The translations under genes were made by a program, and so were the position numbers. Shown here piece after piece: positions 7,164 to 15,838 of a stretch of 34,591 nucleotides of DNA. A model generated the notes under the pieces. It was not told the DNA's origin and did no database searches. It saw only the letters and a program-made list of their open reading frames with translations. The stretch comes from Candidatus Amunia macphersoniae. Lineage in GTDB: Bacteria > Chloroflexota > Dormibacteria > Aeolococcales > Aeolococcaceae. The stretch covers positions 1 to 34,591 of the forward strand of contig JAEKNN010000072.1 in NCBI GenBank assembly GCA_016464795.1, in the 5' to 3' direction. Positions within the stretch are counted from its first letter, which is position 1. Every line of letters begins with the position of its first letter.

Positions 7164-8758
7164 CGCGACGGCCAGCGGACGATCGGGTCGGCTCCCCAGC
7201 GCCCGATGACGTCTGCCGGGGGACGGTGGATCCACATGATCAGCGAGTTGCGCGGGATCCGCCGGTTGCTGATGAAGCCGTGGAAGGAGTGCGGCGTGCA
7301 CTCGAAGAACACCATGGAGTTGTTGATGGGCGGAACCGCCACGGCGGGGCGTTCGATGGGGTGGGCGGCGCTGGCGTACAGCCCGATCTCCCCGCCGTCG
7401 CCGGGCGACCACGGCTGGTTGTGCACGAAGAAGATGAGTGCCACCGCCCGCACCGTCTCGACGGGCTGCACGCCCGCTTGCGACTCGCCGCTGTAGTACG
7501 AGCAGAGTGCGTGGTCGTTGAGGACCACCTCGTCCGGCCTCGCCGCACGGGGAAAGAACCCCGGGTTGAGGTCGTTGTGGACCGACCCCGAGGCGCTCCC
7601 GACAGCGTGGTGGTGCAGCCCGCAGAACACGTGCCCCCCCGCGGCGACTGACGCGGCCACGGCGACCGCGTCGTGCCAGGGACGGGACAGGAAGAGCGCG
7701 AAAGGACCGTCCTGCCCGGTGCGCATGGTGTGGCTGAAAACGTCGTAGCCAGGCGTCGAGCGACCGAAGCCGTGCGGAGCCGCGTCCATGCCCCGCGCCA
7801 ACACGTCCTCGAAGGCGCGGTCCACCTCGGCGTACACCTCGGGACGGAGAACGTTGCGGGCGACGACGTGCGGGAAGGGATGGCTGCGGACCGTCCACGG
7901 ATGCGGGGCGAGCACGTCCTCGAGTGACCGGTAGGGCCCCGCTGCGATGGGTGCCGACCCGACGGAGGCGGGCGCCGTCCCAGCCTGGCCGTCGCGCCGT
8001 TCGGGCGCGGTCGCCCGCTGCACGTGCAGGTACTTGGCAGCCCAGCGCCCGGACATGTCGTCTGCCTGGCGGCGCAGCGCCGGGGGCGGGATGACAGCGC
8101 CGGCCGCGTCGACGCCGAGGTGCTCCAGGACGCGCCGGATGGTGGGCACGTAGTCGCGCGCGAGGTCCTCATAGACAACCTCGAGGGGGCAGATGGCGTG
8201 GGCGGCGAAGAACCGCCGCCAGGCCCGCTCCTGCTCGGTGAGCAGGTCGAGGAGCAGCTCGACCTCGTCGAAGTCCGGGTCCCAGGGCCGCTCGGCTGCC
8301 GGAGCCGATGCCCCGGCGGCCCACCACTGGTTGCTGTCGAGCGCGCGGCACCACGAAAGCGCCTGGCGAAGCGTGTCGCGGCGCACGATGTGCACGTAGC
8401 GCGGCGTGGGGACGATCGACTCGAAGACCTCGCGGTCGGTGCCGACGCGCCCCGCCGTGCGGGCCAGGCGGAGCAGCCGCGCGAAGTCCTGCCAGTGGAC
8501 CTTGAGCCCGAAGACGCCGTTGGCGGTGGTACCGGCGCGGAGCATCGCCTCCCATAGCTGCCCGTTGGTGGGCACGGCGCGAAGCCCCCACAGGCCGGTG
8601 TACCGCGCCTCGAGCTCCGGTCGGAGGTACTCCTCGGGTCGCCCGGCACGGCCCGTGCGGGTGAGGCCGTCGGCGAGCAACCAGCTGCCCGAGCGAGGTA
8701 GGCTCGTGACCACGCACGAGAGGTCGGCGACGGCGGCCGGCGGCACGGGCGCGCTCAC
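7160..8758 (-). CDS. Fusion: Stf0-type sulfotransferase + 2OG-Fe(II) oxygenase
   Basis: A 532-residue two-domain enzyme. Residues about 12-245 match the Stf0 sulfotransferase family: a 5'-phosphosulfate loop SLPRSGSWLL (19-28), the PEEYLRP segment (41-47), and a 3'-phosphate region RRDTLRQALSWCRA (126-139). It should transfer sulfate from PAPS to a hydroxyl group. After a linker (about 250-275) comes a 2OG-Fe(II) oxygenase domain with H394-x-D396 (HNDLN), distal H493 (SFHGF) and R503. This is the same arrangement as the next gene, including the Pro-Pro-Ile-Asn-Asn segment. The fusion suggests sequential hydroxylation and sulfation, or two reactions on one substrate. The GTG start overlaps the SDR stop by four bases. 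Domain calls rest on motif recognition. Confidence 0.82.
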   Translation of the reverse strand: MSAPVPPAAVADLSCVVTSLPRSGSWLLADGLTRTGRAGRPEEYLRPELEARYTGLWGLRAVPTNGQLWEAMLRAGTTANGVFGLKVHWQDFARLLRLARTAGRVGTDREVFESIVPTPRYVHIVRRDTLRQALSWCRALDSNQWWAAGASAPAAERPWDPDFDEVELLLDLLTEQERAWRRFFAAHAICPLEVVYEDLARDYVPTIRRVLEHLGVDAAGAVIPPPALRRQADDMSGRWAAKYLHVQRATAPERRDGQAGTAPASVGSAPIAAGPYRSLEDVLAPHPWTVRSHPFPHVVARNVLRPEVYAEVDRAFEDVLARGMDAAPHGFGRSTPGYDVFSHTMRTGQDGPFALFLSRPWHDAVAVAASVAAGGHVFCGLHHHAVGSASGSVHNDLNPGFFPRAARPDEVVLNDHALCSYYSGESQAGVQPVETVRAVALIFFVHNQPWSPGDGGEIGLYASAAHPIERPAVAVPPINNSMVFFECTPHSFHGFISNRRIPRNSLIMWIHRPPADVIGRWGADPIVRWPSR

Positions 8759-9498
8759 ACGAGCCTGTCGCCGGCGGTGTCGACCACCGTCACGGTGCCG
8801 GTGAGCTCACCGGAGTCCAGCGCGCCGATGCGCTCGACAATCGCCTGCGTCGGGACGAGGCCGGGAAAGCTCGTCGGCGCCAGCGCGTTGACGCGCACGC
8901 CGATCGCCTCGTAGTCGAGCGCCATGTGCCGGGTGAGCGCGTTCAGGCCGGCTTTGGCCGCAGCGTACATGCCCTGGCCGCCAGGGTACGTCTCGATGGC
9001 AGAGACGCTCGACATGTTGACGACATTGCGGTTGCGTCGCCGGTTCTCGTCGGGCTGGTGGCGCCAGTGCTCGCGTGCCACCGCCGCGGCGAGACGCGCC
9101 GGCAGCAGCAGGTTCACTGCGAGGTGGTCGAGCGCGTCCTCGAGCAGCGGTGCGTTGTCGAGCGTGGAGCCGAAGCCGTAGGTGACGGCGGCGTTGACAA
9201 CGAGGTCGATGTGTCCGACGCGGGCCAGGGCGAGTTGCACGACCCGCTCCACCTCGCCTGCTCGGGCGAGGTCGGCCTGGACCACGAAGACGCGGTGACG
9301 GCTGGCCTCGGGCAGCACGTCAGGGCGCAGCGGGTCGACGTACCACTGCAGCTGGGAGGCGGCTTCCGGGTGGCGGGATCGGTACACCGCGACGATGTCG
9401 TAGTCGGCTGCGCGGGTCACGCAAAAGGCGGAGCCGAGCGTGCCGCCGGCGCCGGTGAGCAGGCAGGTGCGCCGCTCCATGGAGGCGGGCGCGCTCAC
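8755..9498 (-). CDS. Short-chain dehydrogenase/reductase (upstream copy)
   Basis: A 247-residue SDR. The cofactor-binding loop is TGAGGTLG (15-22), NAAV is at about 102-105, and the catalytic Ser163/Ser164, Tyr178 and Lys182 (YAAAK) are intact. A 20-residue insertion after the second strand (about 45-68) distinguishes it from the paralogue at 5644. GTG 9498 is preceded by a GAAGG ribosome binding site; an internal ATG at residue 7 is an alternative. The first residues Met-Ser-Ala-Pro are shared with the downstream fusion protein, whose gene also begins GTGAGCGCGCCC. It lies 80 bases downstream of the repeat-protein gene, behind a strong hairpin, and is the first of four overlapping enzyme genes. 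Confidence 0.85.
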   Translation of the reverse strand: MSAPASMERRTCLLTGAGGTLGSAFCVTRAADYDIVAVYRSRHPEAASQLQWYVDPLRPDVLPEASRHRVFVVQADLARAGEVERVVQLALARVGHIDLVVNAAVTYGFGSTLDNAPLLEDALDHLAVNLLLPARLAAAVAREHWRHQPDENRRRNRNVVNMSSVSAIETYPGGQGMYAAAKAGLNALTRHMALDYEAIGVRVNALAPTSFPGLVPTQAIVERIGALDSGELTGTVTVVDTAGDRLV

Positions 9499-9520
9499 GC
9501 TCGGCCGCCTTCAACCGGAA

Positions 9521-9556
9521 CGCGGGGATGCCCGCCAATGGCGAACATCCCCCGCG
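9521..9556 (-). promoter_or_regulatory. Strong intercistronic hairpin after the repeat-protein gene
   Basis: A ten-base-pair outer stem, CGCGGGGATG against CATCCCC(C)GCG with one bulged base, encloses a second stem, CGCC-AAT-GGCG. It sits between the stop of the Pro-Thr-Pro-Gly protein and the start of the SDR gene. No clear U-run follows on the minus strand. It could be an attenuating terminator or an RNA-stabilising 3' end that keeps the repeat protein more abundant than the enzymes. Confidence 0.55.
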
Positions 9557-9578
9557 CGGTCAGCGATCTGCTGCCCGG

Positions 9579-10280
9579 CTACCCGCCGGAGGGTCCTGGT
9601 GATGGCCCGGGACTTGGTCCGGGAGATGGCCCCGGCGTCGGACCGGGGGATGGCCCCGGCGTCGGTCCTGGGGTTGGTCCGGGCGTTGGTCCCGGGGTCG
9701 GCCCGGGGGTTGGTCCGGGCGTCGGACCAGGGGTTGGTCCGGGGGTTGGTCCGGGCGTCGGCCCGGGGGTTGGCCCGGGGGTTGGTCCCGGCGTCGGCCC
9801 GGGGGTTGGTCCGGGGGTTGGTCCGGGCGTCGGACCAGGGGTTGGTCCGGGGGTTGGTCCGGGCGTCGGACCAGGGGTTGGTCCGGGCGTCGGCCCGGGG
9901 GTTGGCCCGGGCGTCGGACCAGGGGTTGGTCCCGGCGTCGGCCCTGGCGTCGGTCCGGGGGTTGGCCCGGGGGTCGGACCCGGGGTTGGTCCCGGCGTCG
10001 GACCGGGCGTCGGCCCGGGGGTCGGTCCGGGCGTCGGACCAGGGGTTGGTCCCGGCGTCGGCCCTGGCGTCGGTCCGGGGGTTGGCCCCGGGGTTGGCCC
10101 GGGCGGCGGACCGGGTGTTGGTCCCGTCGGACCAGGGCTCGGCCCCGGCGCCGGACCCGGGGGGGGGCCATCCGGCGTTCGCGGGGCGGGCCCGGGGGTG
10201 GGAATGTCGACGGGGCCAGGCTGTGGCCCCAGCGGGTCGGTTCCCGGCCCGAAGATCGGGGGTGGCTGCCCAGCGGTCAT
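9579..10280 (-). CDS. Pro-Thr-Pro-Gly tandem-repeat protein
   Basis: A 233-residue protein that is almost entirely (PTPG)n, roughly 40 units. It has a non-repetitive N-terminus of about 45 residues (Gly/Pro/Asp-rich) and a short Ser-Pro-Gly-Pro tail ending in Ser-Gly-Gly. It lacks cysteine, has essentially no charged residues inside the repeats, and shows no signal peptide or membrane helix. ATG 10280 was chosen because GAGGAGGG (10292-10285) lies at good spacing before it; a GTG at 10331 would add 17 residues. That ribosome binding site, the operon direction and the TATACT promoter support the minus strand over the mirror (GVGP)n frame on the plus strand. Every unit contains X-Pro-Gly, the recognition tripeptide of collagen-type prolyl hydroxylases, and two such enzymes are encoded downstream. 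Structural or substrate role is inferred. Confidence 0.7.
   Translation of the reverse strand: MTAGQPPPIFGPGTDPLGPQPGPVDIPTPGPAPRTPDGPPPGPAPGPSPGPTGPTPGPPPGPTPGPTPGPTPGPTPGPTPGPTPGPTPGPTPGPTPGPTPGPTPGPTPGPTPGPTPGPTPGPTPGPTPGPTPGPTPGPTPGPTPGPTPGPTPGPTPGPTPGPTPGPTPGPTPGPTPGPTPGPTPGPTPGPTPGPTPGPTPGPTPGPTPGPSPGPTPGPSPGPSPGPSPGPSGG
9591..10125. repeat. Hierarchical 12/36/120-bp tandem repeat
   Basis: The base unit is 12 bp (plus strand GGGGTTGGTCCG and variants). Units group into 36-bp triplets such as those around 9722-9890. A longer block at 9907-9960 recurs without change exactly 120 bp later at 10027-10080. Variation is mainly at third codon positions of the minus-strand frame, so the Pro-Thr-Pro-Gly product stays constant. 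The array probably changes length by slippage or recombination. Confidence 0.85.
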
Positions 10281-10368
10281 GTGGCCCTCCTCGGTTTCCG
10301 ATCCTCGGCCGCTCCATGCGACGAGCGGCACGGCGCTCCCCCGGGGGACGCGTCGTCAACGCTGCGGA

Positions 10369-10374
10369 AGTATA
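10369..10374 (-). promoter_or_regulatory. Likely -10 element of the repeat-protein gene
   Basis: TATACT on the minus strand is one of the best -10 matches in this GC-rich window. It lies in the 119-base gap between the sedolisin-like gene and the repeat gene, and would give a leader of about 80 bases before ATG 10280. The -35 region is not recognisable. It suggests that the repeat protein can be transcribed apart from the sedolisin-like gene. Confidence 0.5.
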
Positions 10375-10399
10375 GGTTCGGTACACCGGTGCGGGGGGT

Positions 10400-11740
10400 T
10401 CATACGACCGGTGCATCACGCCCCCGTCTCCCGCCCGGGCGCGAGACGGACGCCGTCGCGGCCAGGGCCCCCCGGTCCTCCCGGGCAGCGCCGCTCCCCG
10501 GTTTCCCGAGGGCGTCGACCAGCGATGCACGGAAGGACGCATCGAGCTGCGTCGCAATGGGTTGGCAGCCAGGCCCGTACCGCTCTATGAGCAGGGGCAT
10601 GACCAGCCCCACCCGAGCACCGAGCTGCTCACCTGCCACGACGAAGGCGCCCGCCGCCCGGCCGGCGACCGTCGCCACCGCGACGACCACCTCCCCCTGC
10701 GCTTCGTCACCTCGCTCGGGCAGCAGCACGGCCAGGTCCGGCACAGCGCGGCCGCTCACGCCGGCCGCTTCGACGGCCTCCTGCCAGCACGGCGCCGGGA
10801 ACACCGCGCTGATCGCCCGCCCCGAGCTCCCCCGGGGTGCGGCCGGCCCGCAGGCGACCACATGCGGCGAGGTGGCCGGGAACCAGGCCTCGCCGAGCGG
10901 CCCTGCACACACCACGGTGACGCCGAGGGCGGCGGCGGAGAGCAGCACCTGTTCGACGGAGCGCAGCACCGCACCCGACCACCCCGCCTCCGGTGCCCCC
11001 GACGCGATGGCGATGACCGACGACGTGGGTGGCCGCAGCGCGGCGAGAAGGCCATCGACGAGGTCGCGCGGGCTGGTGCCGCCGTGGTGGAGCATCACGT
11101 GCGCGGCCGGCGCCACGCTGCGGACGGCCGCAGCGGCGAGGTCGGCGGACGCCCCCGCCCCAATCACCGCGACGCCGCCGTCCGGGCTGTCGCCGGACGC
11201 AACGAGAGCAGCCGCGGCGCGGTGGGAGGCGTCCGCGGCGGCAGCGACGCGGCTCGGCCCGTCCGACACGTCCATCAGGCGGGTGCACCCGTCGAGGCCG
11301 AGCACCGAACGGATGGCGGCCCGGACGTGGGGCGGGACCCGCAGCGGGCCGTCATGCGTCAGGTGCGTGTCCGGGTGCTCGCCGTGCAGCCGAAGCCGCA
11401 CCTCGAACGCCCTGCCGAGCCGCGAGAGCTGCCCGGCGAGGACGACCCGGCGGGTCTCCAGGTCCTCCTCGATGACCTCAAGCCCGGCCGCCGCGGCAAA
11501 GCGACGCAGCGCCGCCGCGTCCTCGGGTGAGGCCCCGTAGCGCTGCCCGTGCTCCCTCCAGCTGAGCACCCTGCGCTCGGCGACCGGGAGCTGGGCCTGG
11601 CGATTGACCCAGCCCAGCCCGCCGCTGCTCGGACGGGGGCGGAGGTGGCAGACCACCTCGTGCACGCGCTCGTCCTCGAGGGGTCCGACAGCCGGCGCGG
11701 CGCAGAGACCGGGGCAGCTCCCGGGAAGCTCGACGGTCAC
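10400..11740 (-). CDS. Degenerate sedolisin (S53-like) protein, probable pseudoprotease
   Basis: A 446-residue protein with the layout of a pro-kumamolisin/sedolisin. An activation domain at about 25-150 includes an [16 protein letters not shown] helix (67-82), a [16 protein letters not shown] segment (99-114) and GPLRVP...VLGLD (131-150). A reduced catalytic-type domain follows (about 185-390). Aligned by eye, the catalytic Glu and Asp positions are Ser198 and Ala202, the oxyanion Asp is Pro281, and the GTS serine motif reads AVATVAG, with Thr357 at the Ser position. The calcium site at the C-terminus is also not visible. No signal peptide is seen. It is therefore predicted not to be a protease but perhaps a binding or scaffold protein. 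GTG 11740 has a weak AAGGA site upstream. It is the first minus-strand gene of the repeat-protein block, which may be functional linkage or chance. Confidence 0.7.
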   Translation of the reverse strand: MTVELPGSCPGLCAAPAVGPLEDERVHEVVCHLRPRPSSGGLGWVNRQAQLPVAERRVLSWREHGQRYGASPEDAAALRRFAAAAGLEVIEEDLETRRVVLAGQLSRLGRAFEVRLRLHGEHPDTHLTHDGPLRVPPHVRAAIRSVLGLDGCTRLMDVSDGPSRVAAAADASHRAAAALVASGDSPDGGVAVIGAGASADLAAAAVRSVAPAAHVMLHHGGTSPRDLVDGLLAALRPPTSSVIAIASGAPEAGWSGAVLRSVEQVLLSAAALGVTVVCAGPLGEAWFPATSPHVVACGPAAPRGSSGRAISAVFPAPCWQEAVEAAGVSGRAVPDLAVLLPERGDEAQGEVVVAVATVAGRAAGAFVVAGEQLGARVGLVMPLLIERYGPGCQPIATQLDASFRASLVDALGKPGSGAAREDRGALAATASVSRPGGRRGRDAPVV

Positions 11741-11837
11741 CTACTCTCGTCCTTCACCCTTGGCGGCGGGAGCGTGGCACGCGGGCCGCTCGAGCGTCAA
11801 ATCACGTGCGGGTCTGGCAGAGTTCCGGCCAGGAATC

Positions 11838-12002
11838 GTGGGGCGGTGGGAGGAGTCCGGGCACATCGACGCCGGCGTGGCGCTCGCGGGGCTGGTGGTG
11901 GGGTTCGCCGTGGGTCTCACGGGCAGGGGTGGCGGCTCGCTGATGACGCCGCTCCTCATCCTCGTCTTCCACCTGCCGCCCACGGCCCTGATCCTGAGCG
12001 CA
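11838..12002 (+). pseudogene. TauE/SafE (TSUP) permease, N-terminal fragment
   Basis: From GTG 11838 about 55 residues match the first membrane helix and loop of the sulfite exporter TauE/SafE family: a hydrophobic Ala-Gly-Leu-Val-Val-Gly helix, a [13 protein letters not shown] motif and a second hydrophobic stretch. Homology stops near 12002, where transposase-like sequence begins in another frame. The rest of the permease (normally about 250 residues) is not found on the far side of the IS remnant, so the fragment must be non-functional. It was probably truncated by insertion and later deletion. Confidence 0.65.
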
Positions 12003-12004
12003 GC

Positions 12005-12530
12005 GAGAAGGTCACCGACGTCGTGGGTGTATACGTGCACCCGCCGGAAAGGGCGGTGGTGCTGTGCATCGATGAGAAGATTCAGATGCAGGCCTTGGAC
12101 CGGACACAGCCGCTGCTGCCGATGAGGGCCGGCCCAGCCGGAGCGTCGCACCCACGACTACGTCCGTCACGGCACCGCGACGTTGTTTGCCGCACTCGCC
12201 ATCGCCTCCGGCGAGGTCACCGGACGCTGCCATTTACGCCACCGGCTGACGACTACCGGACACACAAGCACCCGAAGGTGCGCGAGTGGCTGGAGGCTCA
12301 TCCGCGCGTCCATTTGCACTTCACCCCGACCAGTGCGAGTTGGACGAATCAGGATGGGACGTGGTTCTCCATTCTCCATCGGAAGGCGATCCGGCGCGGC
12401 GTGTTTCGCAGCGGGGCTCACTGAAGGCCGCGGTCCACCGCTTCCTGGAGGCGTGGAACGAGCGCAAGCGGCCCTTCGCGGGTGAAGACCTCAGACGAGA
12501 TTCTCGCCAAGGCGATACCCAAAGTTAACT
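12005..12530 (+). pseudogene. IS630-family transposase remnant
   Basis: Pieces of an IS630-type DDE transposase appear in order but in different frames. They are DEK...QALDRTQP near 12072-12114, [16 protein letters not shown] near 12149-12196, [11 protein letters not shown] with HFTPTSASW near 12263-12347, RRGVFRS near 12392-12412, then [12 protein letters not shown] and TSDEILAKA up to about 12528. At least four frame changes and an internal deletion before the second catalytic Asp are visible. The final Glu of the DDE triad is no longer in a normal context. No intact terminal inverted repeats were recognised. The element cannot transpose by itself and marks old insertion damage between the TauE fragment and the patatin gene. 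Confidence 0.85.
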
Positions 12531-12545
12531 TAGCCGTGCTGCACT

Positions 12546-12719
12546 CTAGCCGGCGTTGCTGGGGTGGGGCTCGTGCCCGGCCTCGTCGCGGTCGGGGCGC
12601 TGCTCGGCTGAGCCGTCCGACGACGGCGACCCAAGCGCCTCCTCCGGCGTGGTCGGTGGGCCCTCCTCGACAGGAGCTCCGCCGGCCTTTTCGACCTCCT
12701 GGTTGTCGGGATGTCTCAT
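12546..12719 (-). CDS. Small acidic, disordered protein
   Basis: A 57-residue ORF starting at an ATG that overlaps (ATGA) the TGA of the frame-corrected patatin gene. The product is rich in Glu, Asp, Pro, Gly and Ser with almost no hydrophobic residues, so it is probably disordered. In the uncorrected sequence it appears only as the tail of a 453-residue patatin ORF; the frameshift described for that gene hides it. The coupling overlap, typical of this genome, argues that it is real. I do not recognise the family. The 3' end abuts the IS630 remnant. Confidence 0.5.
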   Translation of the reverse strand: MRHPDNQEVEKAGGAPVEEGPPTTPEEALGSPSSDGSAEQRPDRDEAGHEPHPSNAG

Positions 12720-13907
12720 ACCGCCTCGTCCTCGTCGTCGATGACCGCCAGCGTGGGCCGGCGCGCGAACACCGTCTGGCGCATCAGGCGCCGCATCAGA
12801 TTTGGCATAGCGTAGCTGTCGAGCGGCACCTGCACCGGCTTGCGCTCGACGTTGCGGCGGGAGATGTGGATGCCGTGCTTGGGCAGGATCCGGCGGAGGT
12901 ATCCCCAGGTCGTACAGGCCGGTGCTGACCGACTCGTAGCCGTGTTGCAGAACCATCAGCCGGGCGCTGTACGACATGAGGTCGTGAAAGAACATCTTCT
13001 CGTCGTCGGGGCGCGGCTCGATCAGCAGGATGTCCACGTCAGGATGGTTGTGACGGACCAGCTTGATGTGGTCGAGGAGGCCATCGTGGAGCATGCCGCG
13101 AAACACCTGGTTGCAGACACCGCGCATGCCCAGGTCGGCGAGGTGGTCGCCGAGGAGGTCGCGCACCCCGTCGGGCGGATGCAGGTTGCGGGTGTCCACC
13201 GGGACGATCGGATTGATGGCCACGATCAGGGTGGCCCCGCGAGCCACCGCGACGTCGATCGCGGAGATGCCCTTGATGCCGCCGTCGACGTAGTCGACAT
13301 CGTCGATCCGCACCGGCCTGAACAGTTGTGGGATGGCCGTGCTCGCCGCAGCTGCCAGCGAGATGGGCACGTGGGCGCGCTTGTTGAACCGCGAGAACAC
13401 CACTCGCTCGCCGGAGTCCAGCGCACAGGCCACAATGTGCAGCTCGGCGGAGAGGCGGCGGAAGTCGTTGCTGAACCCTTCGCGGGTCAGCACCCGCTCC
13501 AAGAAGCGGACCAGCTGACTGTTGCTGAACACTCCTGACGGCAGCAGCGCGCTGAGCATGCCCGCGATGTCGACGGGGTTGAGCTTGCCCGGGTGACGCG
13601 CCAGCTCCCAGGCGATCTCCTGGGTGAGCCGGGGCAGCTTCAGCAGCCGGCTCGCCGCCTCGGCGAGGTTGGGTCGGTAGATGCCCCACCGCGAGGGTGG
13701 TCGCAGCATCTGGCTGGTGCCCTCCACCCCCAAGGCCATCTCGGTGGGGGTGATGCCGTTGGCGAGGAGCGCCCCCACCATCGAGCCCGCGCTGGTGCCC
13801 ACGTAGACGTCGAAATCGTTGACCGTGCTGCCCACCAGCAGGTCGTCGAGAGCGCGCAGCGCGCCGATCTCATACGCCAGGCCGGTGATGCCCCCACCGC
13901 ACAGCAC
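12716..13907 (-). CDS. Patatin-like phospholipase, disrupted by frameshift
   Basis: A patatin-fold lipid acyl hydrolase: oxyanion loop CGGGITG at the N-terminus, nucleophile elbow GTSAG about 36 residues further on, and the Asp of the dyad in DGG after a VDY strand. Removing one G from the minus-strand GGGG run at 12903-12906 turns the product from a Pro/Arg/Ala-rich tail into a sensible C-terminus ([19 protein letters not shown]...) ending at TGA 12716. The first usable start is GTG 13907. However, an ATG at 13979 with a -10-like GATAAT seven bases upstream is in the same frame, separated only by TAG at 13917-13919. The gene therefore looks twice damaged, or carries assembly errors. If intact it would be about 420 residues. 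Confidence 0.7.
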
Positions 13908-13986
13908 CAGTGCACGCTAGCCGCCAGTGGGATCAGGGGCGACGCGTTGGTGGTTGCCCGCCCTCCTGTTGCTCGGCATGGCGCGG

Positions 13987-13992
13987 ATTATC
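13987..13992 (-). promoter_or_regulatory. -10-like element for the patatin gene
   Basis: GATAAT on the minus strand is followed by seven bases and then ATG 13979, the spacing expected if transcription starts on the start codon. It supports 13979 as the ancestral patatin start, upstream of the in-frame TAG. Confidence 0.5.
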
Positions 13993-14013
13993 GCCGCCAG
14001 GGCCTGCCCCGGC

Positions 14014-14019
14014 TAGAGT
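14014..14019 (+). promoter_or_regulatory. -10 element for lepA (leaderless)
   Basis: TAGAGT lies eight bases before the lepA GTG, leaving no room for a ribosome binding site and implying a leaderless or nearly leaderless mRNA. The -35 position (about 13991-13996) overlaps the divergent -10 at 13987-13992, so the two promoters would exclude each other. Confidence 0.55.
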
Positions 14020-14027
14020 GGCCCACC

Positions 14028-15836
<1,809 letters not shown>

Positions 15837-15838
15837 CC

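Noticed and set aside
7164..7898. N-terminal extension of the second 2OG oxygenase by about 245 codons
   Set aside because: The extension is Arg/Pro/Ala-rich shadow of the sulfotransferase-oxygenase fusion. The GTGA overlap at 7160-7163 gives a natural start.
9591..10125. Regular repeats that might be a CRISPR array
   Set aside because: The 12-bp units are contiguous without unique spacers and keep one reading frame; no cas genes are near.
8926..10590. A 554-codon plus-strand frame with an elastin-like (GVGP)n product
   Set aside because: It is the mirror of the minus-strand repeat gene. It lacks a ribosome binding site, runs antisense through the SDR gene, and variable bases fall at synonymous positions of the minus frame.
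13917..13919. Amber codon in the patatin frame as a recoded (for example pyrrolysine) site
   Set aside because: TAG ends lepA, dnaJ, mtaB-linked HIT and rny in this window, so it is an ordinary stop here. The position lies outside the conserved domain, and a nonsense mutation is simpler.
13593..14027. Upstream extension of LepA by 145 codons
   Set aside because: It would overlap the patatin gene and run past the normal LepA N-terminus; GTG 14028 gives the family length and follows a -10 box.
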